Positions 17,001 through 23,865 of a stretch of DNA of 38,845 nt are shown here, piece after piece. Both the position numbers and the translations under genes were made by a program. Under the pieces are notes generated by a model that worked only from the letters and a program-made list of their open reading frames with translations, ran no database searches and was not told the DNA's origin. This DNA is from Natronolimnohabitans innermongolicus JCM 12255 (GTDB lineage: Archaea > Halobacteriota > Halobacteria > Halobacteriales > Natrialbaceae): NCBI RefSeq assembly GCF_000337215.1, contig NZ_AOHZ01000062.1, forward strand, positions 1 through 38,845, in the 5' to 3' direction. Numbering within the stretch: the stretch's first letter is position 1; every line of letters starts with the position of its first letter.

Positions 17001-18620
17001 GGTGACGAGTTCCTCGCGGATGTAGTCCAGCGGCGGGTTCGTGACCTGCGCGAACAGCTGCTTGAAGTAGGAAAACAGCGGCCGGTTGAACTCCGTGAGG
17101 ACGGACAGCGGCGTGTCGTCGCCCATCGAGCCGACGGGGTCTTTCCCCTTCTGGGTCATCGGCTCGATCATGTTCTCGAGTTCGTCGTGCGTGTAGCCGA
17201 ATGCGGCCTGCTGGTCGCGGAGGCCGTCGACGGACTGCCGTGGGGTACTGTCACCCGTCGTCCGAATGTCGTCTATGTGGACCTGCTCTTCGGCGACCCA
17301 CTCGCCGTAGCGGTCGTCGGTGAGGTCCTCGAAGACCTCGTCGTCGGGAATGACGCGCCCTTCCTCGGGATCGGCGAGGAACAGCTGGCCGGGCTGGAGT
17401 CGGCCACGCTCGTCGATCTCCTCGGGGTCGGTCTCGAGCGCGCCGGCCTCGCTGGCCATGATCAGGCGGTTGTCGGTCGTCACGTCGTACCGGCAGGGAC
17501 GAAGGCCGTTACGGTCCAAGACGGCGCCGACGCGTTCGCCGTCGGTCGCCGCCACGAGCGCGGGGCCGTCCCACGGCTCGACCAGGGAGGCGTGGAAGTC
17601 GTACCAGTCCTTGCGATCCTGGTCCATCGCGTCGTCGCCGCGCCAGGCCTCGGGGACGAGCATCCGTAGCGCGTGCTCCAGATCGCGTCCGTCCTGCATC
17701 AGCAGTTCGAGCGCGTTGTCGACGCTCGCGGTGTCGGACTGGTTCGGATCGTCGATGATCGGCTTGACCGCCTCGAGGTCGTCGAGGACGTCGCTCTCGA
17801 TGTCGGTCTCGCGGGCGCGCATCCAGTTGATGTTGCCCCGAATGGTGTTGAACTCGCCGTTGTGGATGATGTTCCGGTAGGGGTGTGCGAGGTGCCAGGC
17901 GCCGAGCGTGTTCGTCGAGAACCGCTCGTGGACCATGACGAAGTTCGACTCCATCCGCTCGTCGGTGAGATCCGGATAGTACGACGGAACCTGAACCCCC
18001 TTGAGAAGGCCCTTGTAGACGACGGTTTTCGAGTCAAGCGAACAGACGTAGAAGCGTTCCGTGTTCTCGATATCGGCAGCCTCGACGGAATTCTCGAGTG
18101 CGCGTCGGGCGACGTAGAGACGACGGTCGAACGCGTCGCCGTCGACGTCGTCTACGGGCGAGACGATGACCTGCCAGACGTCGGGTTCGGAGTCGACGGC
18201 CGTCTTCCCGAGGTCGTCGTTGTTCGTCGGGACGTCGCGCCACTCGAGTACCTCGAGATCGTACGTCTCGAGGGCGTCTTCGATGACCGCGATCAGTTCC
18301 GTCCGTGCCGTCTCGTCCTGTGGCAAGAATAGCGAGCCGACGGCGTACGTCGCAGGAAGATCGATTTCGAGGACATCGGCGAAGAAGGCATCCGGGGTCT
18401 GTAACATGATGCCCGCGCCGTCGCCGGTGTTTTTCTCCGCACCGGTCGTCCCGCGGTGTTCGAGATTTCGGAGTAGTTCGAGCCCGTCGGCGACGACGTC
18501 GTGGCCCCCATCCCCGTCGAGGTCCATGACGACGCCGACGCCGCAGTTCGACCGTTCGTCCGTGGGGTCTGCAAGTCCCCGCGAACGCTCGGCGGATGAC
18601 GCTCTCTGTGGCTGTGGCAT
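14061..18620 (-). CDS. gltB: Glutamate synthase large subunit
   Basis: This full-length 1519-residue enzyme makes two glutamates from glutamine and 2-oxoglutarate. The domains in order are an Ntn-type glutaminase beginning near Cys26 (SNCGVG; the residues before it are presumably removed), a central linking domain, the FMN-binding synthase domain (GSLSPEAHE, SGEGGEPPERF, AQGSKPGEGGHLPG, ADGGLKTGRDV) and the 3Fe-4S cluster motif C-x5-C-x4-C in CVMARQCHKNTC. A C-terminal beta-helix GXGXG domain follows (GATGGQLYVNG, GEYMTGG-like HGCEYMTGGVVAVLG). No small subunit (gltD) is nearby, so it is probably ferredoxin- or NAD(P)H-linked through another protein. A TATA-like element lies 25 nt upstream. 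Confidence 0.97.
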   Translation of the reverse strand: MPQPQRASSAERSRGLADPTDERSNCGVGVVMDLDGDGGHDVVADGLELLRNLEHRGTTGAEKNTGDGAGIMLQTPDAFFADVLEIDLPATYAVGSLFLPQDETARTELIAVIEDALETYDLEVLEWRDVPTNNDDLGKTAVDSEPDVWQVIVSPVDDVDGDAFDRRLYVARRALENSVEAADIENTERFYVCSLDSKTVVYKGLLKGVQVPSYYPDLTDERMESNFVMVHERFSTNTLGAWHLAHPYRNIIHNGEFNTIRGNINWMRARETDIESDVLDDLEAVKPIIDDPNQSDTASVDNALELLMQDGRDLEHALRMLVPEAWRGDDAMDQDRKDWYDFHASLVEPWDGPALVAATDGERVGAVLDRNGLRPCRYDVTTDNRLIMASEAGALETDPEEIDERGRLQPGQLFLADPEEGRVIPDDEVFEDLTDDRYGEWVAEEQVHIDDIRTTGDSTPRQSVDGLRDQQAAFGYTHDELENMIEPMTQKGKDPVGSMGDDTPLSVLTEFNRPLFSYFKQLFAQVTNPPLDYIREELVTSMESRLGFQRNLLDESPEHARQLVLDSPILTDAELESIRDCSANGITAATIDITYEPTSEESGEDLEAAIERVREDVVEAIEDGGHDVIVLSDRGVDADRVAIPSLLATGGVHHHLVRNGLRNHVGLVVESADPRTVHHFATLVGYGAGAVNPYLAYQTIEDLTAGDDGADTEVAIDAYVGALEDGLLKIMAKMGISTVESYQGAQIFEAVGLDSDLVADYFEGTENRTEGIGLAEIEADVRERHASAFASKAEESSLDRHGEFEHRSDGIYHQWNPQTVGALQQSVRSNDYERYQDFAELINDQQQNLQTLRGLMEFDSDRESIPVEDVEPIKDIVQRFSTAAMSLGSLSPEAHENNSIAMNRIGGKSNSGEGGEPPERFDTERECNVKQVASGRFGVTSTYLSSADELQIKMAQGSKPGEGGHLPGSKVNEMIAHVRKSTPGVGLISPPPLHDIYSIEDLKQLIFDLKAANEDADINVKLVSEAGIGTVAAGVAKANADVVHISGHSGGTGASPRTSIKSAGLPWELGLAEANQMLCQTGLRDRIRVSADGGLKTGRDVAVAALLGAEEYIFGTASLVTGGCVMARQCHKNTCPVGVATQREDLRKRFPGEPEHVINYMTFIAQELREIMAELGFETVDEMIGQVDVLQQRDDVDHPKARNVDLSAVLADPGSEVRRKIREQDHELEEQLDRDLIEAAADAIESEEPVTLETDVTNVDRTVGAMLSNRITSRYGEPGLPEDTITVDLEGTAGQSFGAFLASGVSMHLDGSANDYVGKGLSGGKITVRTPETATYDPTENISIGNVALYGATGGQLYVNGVAGERFAVRNSGAKAVVEGVGDHGCEYMTGGVVAVLGETGKNFAAGMSGGVAYVYDPDDDFADRANTGMVSLHDELEEKDEEMLRRLVENHVAYTGSERGELILENWERALEAFVKVMPDAYHEAITEQGSDDVREELPGAPEAAVESESTSYAASDD

Positions 18621-18640
18621 ACACTCTGATAGCGAGAACT

Positions 18641-18648
18641 GCTATAAG
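18641..18648 (-). promoter_or_regulatory. TATA box of gltB
   Basis: CTTATAGC on the minus strand is centred about 25 nt before the gltB ATG, predicting a leaderless gltB mRNA. Confidence 0.55.
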
Positions 18649-18669
18649 AGAGTACTCCATAATGGCTAA

Positions 18670-18691
18670 GTGTATTATATACACATATAAT
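18670..18691. promoter_or_regulatory. Overlapping palindromes upstream of gltB
   Basis: Two perfect inverted repeats share bases: GTGTATTATATACAC (18670-18684) and ATTATAT-ACAC-ATATAAT (18674-18691). They lie about 50-70 nt upstream of the predicted gltB transcription start, beyond the TATA box, where an activator or repressor could bind. The AT content contrasts with the surrounding GC-rich DNA. Which regulator binds is unknown. Confidence 0.45.
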
Positions 18692-19290
18692 CGAGTATAA
18701 GGGGTATTGTTCTCGTTGAATATTCGTGCAGATCTCTGGTGCTCGCGTCGCGAACGAACCGAACGGAAAACGAAACTCAAGTTTTGTCATTCCTGTAACT
18801 GCTCGAGAACCGAGGGCAACGCCAAAACGGGCAGGGATGGCTGCCCGAGCAGGGCAGCAGTGTCAGAGGCACGTAGTGCTCACCCACCAGAGTGAACACC
18901 ACGTCTCACCCTTCCACATCCATCGGTAAGCAGTATTTGGTTAAAGGATTAGGTTCCTTCACTCCGGGGATCGCGACCGTTCGTTCCCGTTCACCGTCCT
19001 CGAGTCCCGAGACCTCTCGTTTCGGTTCTTCGGACGGAGGACGGTCGACAGATGGTTACCAACAGATTGGCACCCAGTACCATATGTCCTTCGGCTGTAG
19101 TATCTGCGATCGGCGAGCGAAGACGATGTGCGACCGTTGCAGCCGTTGCAACCGTCGCCGTCGAGCGACGGACGGCGGTATCAGCGCCGAACCCGTGGGA
19201 TCTGATACCGCTCGCGACGAACTCCCAGATACACAGTGGACTCGATACACTCGAGTCGCGGTCGCGCAAATCCAAAACTGTCGGAAAACG
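18692..19290. other. Gene-poor intergenic region between gltB and proS
   Basis: I find no convincing gene in this stretch. Short ORFs exist in several frames but are basic, rich in Arg/Ser/Cys and lack acidic haloarchaeal character. One hairpin (GGGCAG-ggatgg-CTGCCC, 18829-18846) is visible. No tRNA-like T-loop was found. A small RNA or the remains of an old gene cannot be excluded. Confidence 0.4.
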
Positions 19291-19293
19291 ACG

Positions 19294-19314
19294 ACGCCCG
19301 AAAGAGGGCGTTTG
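19294..19314 (+). terminator. Hairpin ACGCCC-gaaaga-GGGCGT followed by T residues
   Basis: A 6-bp stem with a 6-nt loop is followed by TTT on the plus strand. It could end a plus-strand transcript from the intergenic region or form part of the proS 3' UTR on the other strand. Confidence 0.3.
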
Positions 19315-19341
19315 CCTCATACGGTTTACTGTCCGTCAGTA

Positions 19342-19377
19342 CCGGCGCAACCGCCGCCCGGGTCGCAGTTGCGCCGG
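19342..19377 (-). terminator. Strong 10-bp hairpin just downstream of proS
   Basis: CCGGCGCAAC and GTTGCGCCGG form a perfect 10-bp stem around a 16-nt loop, starting about 22 nt past the proS stop. No U-run follows on the minus strand, so it may be a 3' stabilising structure or part of a terminator rather than a classical intrinsic one. Confidence 0.45.
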
Positions 19378-19399
19378 GACATCGGTACAGCAATCCGTA

Positions 19400-20881
19400 T
19401 CAGTAACTCTTCGCGAAGTACGCGATTTCGTCTGCAGGGTCGCCGCAGACGCCACACTCGTCGCGATCGGGTTCGGGGACTTCGCCGGCCGTCCGTCCGC
19501 CCTCGTCGTCGAGGGGTTGCATGACGATCTCGGCCGCGATCTTCTCCTTAATCGCTTCCTCGCAGGCCTCGTCGCCACACCACGACGTCTTTACGTAGCC
19601 GCCGTGTTTCCCGATCGTCCCGAGGATCTCTTCGGGGCTGTGGGCCTCGCGGACGTTGTTCTCGAGGTTCTCCTCGGCCGCCTGGTAGAGCTTGTCGTAG
19701 ATCGTCTCTAAGTGCTCGTCGACGGCGTCGACGATCTCGTCGCGGTCCTCGACGGACTCTTCGTTGTCGGGTCGGTGGACGAGCGTCACTTCCTCGTCTT
19801 CGACCTCGTAGGGGCCGATCTCGAGACGGAGGGGGACGCCGTTTAACTCGTGTTCGTTGAACTTGAAGCCGGGATTGCGCTCGTCGCGGTCGTCGAGTTC
19901 GACGCGGAAGCCGGCCTCTTCGAGGTCGTCGGCGATCTCCTGGGAGTACTCGAGGACGTCTTCTTTCGTGTCCTCCTGCCAGATCGGGACGATGGCGACC
20001 TGCGTGGGCGCGACGGTCGGCGGGAGCACGAGCCCCTGATCGTCGGAGTGGGTCATGATGAGCGCCCCGATGGCGCGCCAGGAGAGCCCCCACGAGGTGG
20101 TGTAGGCCGTCTTCTCGTCTTCGTCCTCGTCGGCGTAGGTGATGTCGAACGCCTCGGCGAAGCTCTGACCGAGGTTGTGGCTCGTCGCCCCCTGGACGGA
20201 CTTGCCGTCGGGCATCAGCGCCTCGACGGTCGTCGTCGTGTCCGCGCCGGGGAACTTGTCGTGTTCGGGCTTCTTCCCGCGGAGCACCGGAATCGCCAGC
20301 ACGTCCTCGTAGACGCGCTCGTACTGGTCGAGGCGGGTCCAGACCTCCTCCCAGGCGCTCTCGTTGGTCGCGTGGGCGGTGTGGCCCTCCTGCCACATGA
20401 ACTCCTTCGTTCGGAAGAAGGGCTTCGTCTCGGTGGCCTCCCAGCGGACGACCGAACACCACTGGTTCAATCGGAGGGGGAGGTCGCGGTGGCTGCGCGT
20501 CCAGTCGGCCATAAAGGGCGCGATGATCGACTCGCTGGTCGGTCGAACCGCGAGGCGCTCCTCGAGTTCGTCGTGACCGCCCTGGGTGACCCAGGCGACC
20601 TCGGGATCGAACCCTTCGACGATGTCCTTCTCCCGTTCTAAGAAGCTCTCGGGGATGAACATCGGGAAGTAGACGTTGTCGACGCCGGTCTCTTTGAACC
20701 AGCCGTCCAGCGCGTCCTGGATGGCCTCCCAGAGGGCGTAGCCGCGGGGCTTCGTGACGATGAAGCCGCCCATCGGGGCGTAGTCAGCGAGGTTCGCCTT
20801 CTGGACGACCTCGGCGTACCACTCGCCGGGCTTGTGCGATTTCGACTCGGTGATCCCGAGTTCCTGGCTCTCGTCGCTCAT
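19400..20881 (-). CDS. proS: Prolyl-tRNA synthetase, archaeal/eukaryal type
   Basis: This 493-residue class II enzyme charges tRNA(Pro). Class II motifs are visible: the motif 1 region (YALWEAIQDALDGWFKETGVDNVYFPMFIP), motif 2 (VRWEATETKPFFRTKEFMWQEGHTAH) and motif 3 (GLSWRAIGALIMTHSDDQGLVLPP). The RPTSESI segment binds substrate. An anticodon-binding domain follows (QVAIVPIWQE), and the archaeal-type C-terminal zinc-binding domain supplies Cys in SWCGDEACEE and ECGVCGD. The bacterial editing insertion is absent, as in this type. The protein ends in FAKSY, with the C-terminal Tyr typical of the family. A TATA-like TTTAAG lies about 28 nt upstream. Confidence 0.97.
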   Translation of the reverse strand: MSDESQELGITESKSHKPGEWYAEVVQKANLADYAPMGGFIVTKPRGYALWEAIQDALDGWFKETGVDNVYFPMFIPESFLEREKDIVEGFDPEVAWVTQGGHDELEERLAVRPTSESIIAPFMADWTRSHRDLPLRLNQWCSVVRWEATETKPFFRTKEFMWQEGHTAHATNESAWEEVWTRLDQYERVYEDVLAIPVLRGKKPEHDKFPGADTTTTVEALMPDGKSVQGATSHNLGQSFAEAFDITYADEDEDEKTAYTTSWGLSWRAIGALIMTHSDDQGLVLPPTVAPTQVAIVPIWQEDTKEDVLEYSQEIADDLEEAGFRVELDDRDERNPGFKFNEHELNGVPLRLEIGPYEVEDEEVTLVHRPDNEESVEDRDEIVDAVDEHLETIYDKLYQAAEENLENNVREAHSPEEILGTIGKHGGYVKTSWCGDEACEEAIKEKIAAEIVMQPLDDEGGRTAGEVPEPDRDECGVCGDPADEIAYFAKSY

Positions 20882-20906
20882 TGTGTCGATATGCAGTCAG
20901 CGCGGT

Positions 20907-20912
20907 CTTAAA
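20907..20912 (-). promoter_or_regulatory. TATA-like box of proS
   Basis: TTTAAG on the minus strand is centred about 28 nt before the proS ATG, consistent with a leaderless or nearly leaderless mRNA. Confidence 0.45.
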
Positions 20913-21036
20913 CCATGCGAAGGGCGGACGGCACGGGAGCGATTCCGTACCGCCAGTCGGCGCCGTCCGACGTCGCTGTCGCCGTCGATTCGACCGGACA
21001 GCACAACAGGACGCTGGTTCACTCCGGTTCTCGGAG

Positions 21037-21042
21037 CTTTAT
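21037..21042 (+). promoter_or_regulatory. TATA-like box of the quinone-oxidoreductase gene
   Basis: CTTTAT is centred about 28 nt before the ATG at 21068. This supports that start over the in-frame codons further upstream. Confidence 0.45.
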
Positions 21043-21067
21043 GCGGCCGTGTCCCACACTAGTGGGT

Positions 21068-22039
21068 ATGAAAGCGATCCAGGTAGCCGAGTACGGCGAC
21101 AGCGATCAACTCGAGGAAATCGACGCCGACCTGCCCGAACCGGGCGCCGGCGAGGTCCGCATCGAGGTCGAGGCGGCGGGGATCAACTTCGCCGACATCA
21201 TGCAACGGCGCGGCGTCTACCCGGGCGGACCCGACGCACCTTACGTCCCCGGGATGGAAGCTGCGGGCACCGTCGACGCCACTGGCGAGGGCGTCGACCT
21301 CGATGAAGGCGACCGCGTTGTCGCGATGCTCAACACCGGCGGCTACGCCGAGTACGCCACCGCGAACGCCCAGATGCTCTTTCCCATCCCCGACGGGATG
21401 AGCTTCGAGGAGGCCGCCGGCTTCCCCGTCCAGTTTCTCACCGCCCACTCCTGTCTGTTCGAGTGGGGCGGCCTCGAGGCGGACGAATCGGTGCTGATCC
21501 AGGCCGCCGCGGGTGGCGTCGGGACGGCCGCCGTGCAACTCGCCTCGAACCACGGCGCCGAGGTCTTCGGCACCGCGAGCACGCAGGAGAAACTCGACCT
21601 CGCGGCCGACCTCGGCTGCGATCACCCGATCAACTACACCGAGACGGACTTTCGCGAGGTCGTCGACGAGGAAACCGACGGACAGGGTGTGGAACTCGTC
21701 TTGGAGAGCGTCGGCGACGACGTCTTCGAGCGCAGCCTCGACGCGATGGCCCACTTCGGTCGCATGGTCACCTACGGCGTCGCCAGCGGCGTCCCCGGCG
21801 AGGCCGAGAACCGCCGGCTGCTCTTCGAGAACAAGACCGTCAAAGGATTCCACCTCGGCCAGGCGTCCGTCCACGATCCGAGTCGGATTATGAAAGCCGT
21901 CCCTGAACTCACACAAGGGCTGACGAACGGCGATCTCGAGGTCGTTCTCGGCGAGTCGTTCGCGCTCGAGGACGCCGGAGACGCACACCAGTACATCGAA
22001 GACCGCAAGAGTTCGGGAAAAGTCGTCCTGAAACCGTAA
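21068..22039 (+). CDS. NADPH:quinone reductase-like MDR-family oxidoreductase
   Basis: This 323-residue cytosolic oxidoreductase of the medium-chain dehydrogenase/reductase superfamily belongs to the zinc-free quinone-oxidoreductase group. The N-terminal GroES-like part has AAGINFADIMQRRGVYPG and VPGMEAAGTV. The Rossmann part has the cofactor-binding AAAGGVGTAAVQLA. The zinc-binding Cys/His residues of alcohol dehydrogenases are absent. The C-terminus ends in the family's HQYIEDRKSSGKVVLKP. It probably reduces quinones or enones with NADPH; the true substrate is unknown. The frame is open upstream to 20915, but that stretch has no homologous character and the TATA position favours 21068. Confidence 0.9.
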   Translation: MKAIQVAEYGDSDQLEEIDADLPEPGAGEVRIEVEAAGINFADIMQRRGVYPGGPDAPYVPGMEAAGTVDATGEGVDLDEGDRVVAMLNTGGYAEYATANAQMLFPIPDGMSFEEAAGFPVQFLTAHSCLFEWGGLEADESVLIQAAAGGVGTAAVQLASNHGAEVFGTASTQEKLDLAADLGCDHPINYTETDFREVVDEETDGQGVELVLESVGDDVFERSLDAMAHFGRMVTYGVASGVPGEAENRRLLFENKTVKGFHLGQASVHDPSRIMKAVPELTQGLTNGDLEVVLGESFALEDAGDAHQYIEDRKSSGKVVLKP

Positions 22040-22104
22040 CAGGCAGGTAGTTTCTTCATCCGGCGGATAGTTCGTTTTGTGTCGGCCGGTTGTCGATCCT
22101 TTTC

Positions 22105-22689
22105 TTAGTCGTCGTCATCGGCGTCGTCTTCGTCGTCCTCGTCACCGTCTTCGGCCCCATCATCTTCGTCGTCTTCGTCATCGTCCTCGTCACCGTCTTC
22201 GTCCCCATCATCTTCGTCGTCGTCACCGTCTTCGTCGTCGTCGTCATCGTCCTCGTCACCGTCTTCGTCCCCATCATCTTCGTCGTCGTCGTCACCGTCT
22301 TCGTCATCTTCGTCGTCATCGTCATCGTCCCCGTCGTCATCGTCCTCGTCATCGTCGTCATCATCTTCGTCGTCCTCGTCATCGTCCTCGTCATCGTCGT
22401 CATCATCTTCGTCGTCCTCGTCATCGTCGTCATCATCTTCGTCGTCCTCGTCATCGTCGTCATCATCTTCGTCGTCCTCGTCACCGTCGTCGTCATCGTC
22501 CTCGTCGTCATCATCGTCGTCTTCGTCGTCACCGTCGTCGTCTTCCGACCCGTTTCCGAAAATGTCGTCTTCGGTCTCGCCGTCGTCGTCGGGATCGTCG
22601 TCGAAACTCCCGTCGAAACATCCTGCGAGGGTACCGAGAACGCCAAGAAGCGCCGTAATGACTGCCCGCCGACGAGTCGTATCGGTCAT
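22105..22689 (-). CDS. Tat lipoprotein consisting almost wholly of Asp/Glu (poly-acidic)
   Basis: This 194-residue protein has a Tat lipoprotein signal (TTRRRAV, hydrophobic helix, lipobox LAGC with Cys24), then FDGSFDDDPDDD and about 150 residues nearly all Asp, Glu and Gly. It should be membrane-anchored outside the cell with a disordered polyanionic tail, which might bind cations (Ca, Mg, K) or basic proteins. The coding DNA is a nest of short tandem repeats, including a 30-bp unit encoding a ten-residue D/E block. Signal peptide and promoter resemble those of the beta-helix lipoprotein at 22966. An acidic tail ends that protein too, so this gene may be a duplicate that lost the beta-helix. 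The ATG at 22689 follows from the signal peptide; the reverse-strand Val-rich ORF is its complement. Confidence 0.8.
   Translation of the reverse strand: MTDTTRRRAVITALLGVLGTLAGCFDGSFDDDPDDDGETEDDIFGNGSEDDDGDDEDDDDDDEDDDDDGDEDDEDDDDDDEDDEDDDDDDEDDEDDDDDDEDDDEDDEDDDDDDEDDDDGDDDDDDEDDEDGDDDDEDDGDEDGDEDDDDDDEDGDDDEDDGDEDGDEDDDEDDEDDGAEDGDEDDEDDADDDD
22351..22482 (-). repeat. 30-bp tandem repeats in the poly-acidic lipoprotein gene
   Basis: Four identical 30-bp units lie at 22351-22380, 22393-22422, 22423-22452 and 22453-22482; a 12-bp spacer separates the first two. Each encodes a ten-residue Asp/Glu block. The surrounding 22110-22560 holds further imperfect repeats of the same codons. All units are multiples of three, so copy-number changes would alter length without breaking the frame. 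Confidence 0.85.
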
Positions 22690-22716
22690 GCTCTCGGTCC
22701 GGGCTACCACGAAGGG

Positions 22717-22722
22717 ATAAAA
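22717..22722 (-). promoter_or_regulatory. TATA-like box of the poly-acidic lipoprotein gene
   Basis: TTTTAT on the minus strand is centred about 30 nt before the ATG. It lies in a block (22700-22726) nearly identical to the same region upstream of the lipoprotein gene at 23775, including GGGCTACCACGA followed by AAAAGAG. Confidence 0.5.
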
Positions 22723-22965
22723 GAGTATTTGTGCGATACTCAGCAGGGTAACTCCCTCGAGGCGGGACTGTTCACGCACTCATCCCCGGATATTCGTCGA
22801 TCAACAGGCGCTGGAACCAGTCTTCGGGTCGCGAGCGCAGACGGTCGGTCCGAACTGGCGACGGACGGCGGCGGCCGCTCGTCCAAATCGTGTCACTACT
22901 GCCCGTGGTCTACTGGCCGATACAGCAGTTCAGACAGCATCGAGATCGCTCGAGGGCCGTTCCGA

Positions 22966-23775
22966 TCACTCGTCGTCGTCATCGCTGCCGAAATCGAACC
23001 AGTCGAATCCGTCGTCATCGTCATCGTCTTCGTCGTCGTCACCGTCATCGTCATCATCCTCGTCGTCCTCGTCGTCGTCCGAATCCGATACCTCCGTTTC
23101 GTCGACGTCCCCGTCGATATCGACGTCGTCACCCTCCGAGACGGTGGCGCCGGTAACGTCGCCATCGATTTCGGTACCGTCTCCGAGGTCGACGGTACCG
23201 CCAGCCTCGAGATCGCCGTCGATTTCGACGTCGTCGCCCGTCGTCACCGAGCCGTCGACGCTCACATCACCGTCGATTTCGGTATCCGCTCCGAGATCGA
23301 CGCTGCCGGCGGCCTCGAGGTCGCCGTCGATCTCGACGTCGTCGCCCGCCGTCACTGAGCCGTCGACCGCGACGTCGCCGTCGATTTCGACGTCCGCCTC
23401 GAGCGAGACGTGGCTGCCGGCGTCGAGGTCCCCGTCGAGTTCGGCGTCGGGACCGAGCGTGACTCCGTCGGCGGCGTCGATCGAGCCGTCGATCCCGACG
23501 CCCTCCTGAACGTCGACCGAGCCGTCCGACTCGACGTCGCCGTCGACGTCCGACGTGACGATAACGTCGTCGCCGTCCGTTTGCATGCCGTCGTCGGAAC
23601 CGACGTCGACACCGTCGCCGTCGTCGTCGCCGTTCGCGAAGAGGTCGACCTCGCTGTCGTCGTCATCGTCGTCGTCGGGGCTGTCGTCCGACGATCGGTT
23701 CAGACAGCCCGCGAGCGCCCCGACGGTTCCGGCGGCCGCTGCGACGAACGTCCGTCGACGAGTCGTATCGGTCAT
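22966..23775 (-). CDS. Tat lipoprotein with bactofilin-like hexapeptide beta-helix
   Basis: This 269-residue protein has a Tat lipoprotein signal (TTRRRTF, lipobox LAGC, Cys24), an acidic linker, then from about residue 71 to 226 a long run of hexapeptides such as EIDGDV, SVDGSV, TTGDDV and DLGADT. With 18 residues per turn this makes eight or nine coils of a right-handed beta-helix, the fold of bactofilins (DUF583, polymer-forming cytoskeletal proteins). An acidic tail with an aromatic FDWFDF near residues 257-262 ends the protein. Known bactofilins are cytosolic or membrane-bound on the inside; here the signal predicts an anchor on the outer face. Its role could be structural. It lies between two other Tat lipoproteins on the same strand. 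Confidence 0.8.
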   Translation of the reverse strand: MTDTTRRRTFVAAAAGTVGALAGCLNRSSDDSPDDDDDDDSEVDLFANGDDDGDGVDVGSDDGMQTDGDDVIVTSDVDGDVESDGSVDVQEGVGIDGSIDAADGVTLGPDAELDGDLDAGSHVSLEADVEIDGDVAVDGSVTAGDDVEIDGDLEAAGSVDLGADTEIDGDVSVDGSVTTGDDVEIDGDLEAGGTVDLGDGTEIDGDVTGATVSEGDDVDIDGDVDETEVSDSDDDEDDEDDDDDGDDDEDDDDDDGFDWFDFGSDDDDE

Positions 23776-23803
23776 CGTGGGAAACCGGGGCTACCACGAC
23801 GGG

Positions 23804-23809
23804 TTAAAA
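23804..23809 (-). promoter_or_regulatory. TATA-like box of the beta-helix lipoprotein gene
   Basis: TTTTAA on the minus strand is centred about 32 nt before the ATG at 23775, within the block shared with the gene at 22689. Confidence 0.5.
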
Positions 23810-23865
23810 GAGCGTTCGGATGGAGTCAACGTCTGTCTCGATCGGTCGCTCGAGTCTGCGGTCGG

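Noticed and set aside
14061-18620. Long plus-strand frames opposite gltB
   Set aside because: They are GC-driven antisense shadows; the minus strand has all glutamate synthase domains.
19084-19524. Cys-rich plus-strand ORF beginning MSFGCSICDRR in the gltB-proS gap
   Set aside because: The CxxC pairs looked like a zinc finger, but the rest is Arg/Ser/Pro-rich, not acidic, and runs antisense into proS.
22110-22560. Possible CRISPR array or satellite
   Set aside because: The repeats are codon-phased short units without unique spacers inside a coding frame.
22090-23358. Val/Ile-rich plus-strand frame across the lipoprotein genes
   Set aside because: It is the complement of GAC/GAC/GAG runs; the minus strand has signal peptides, lipoboxes and promoters.
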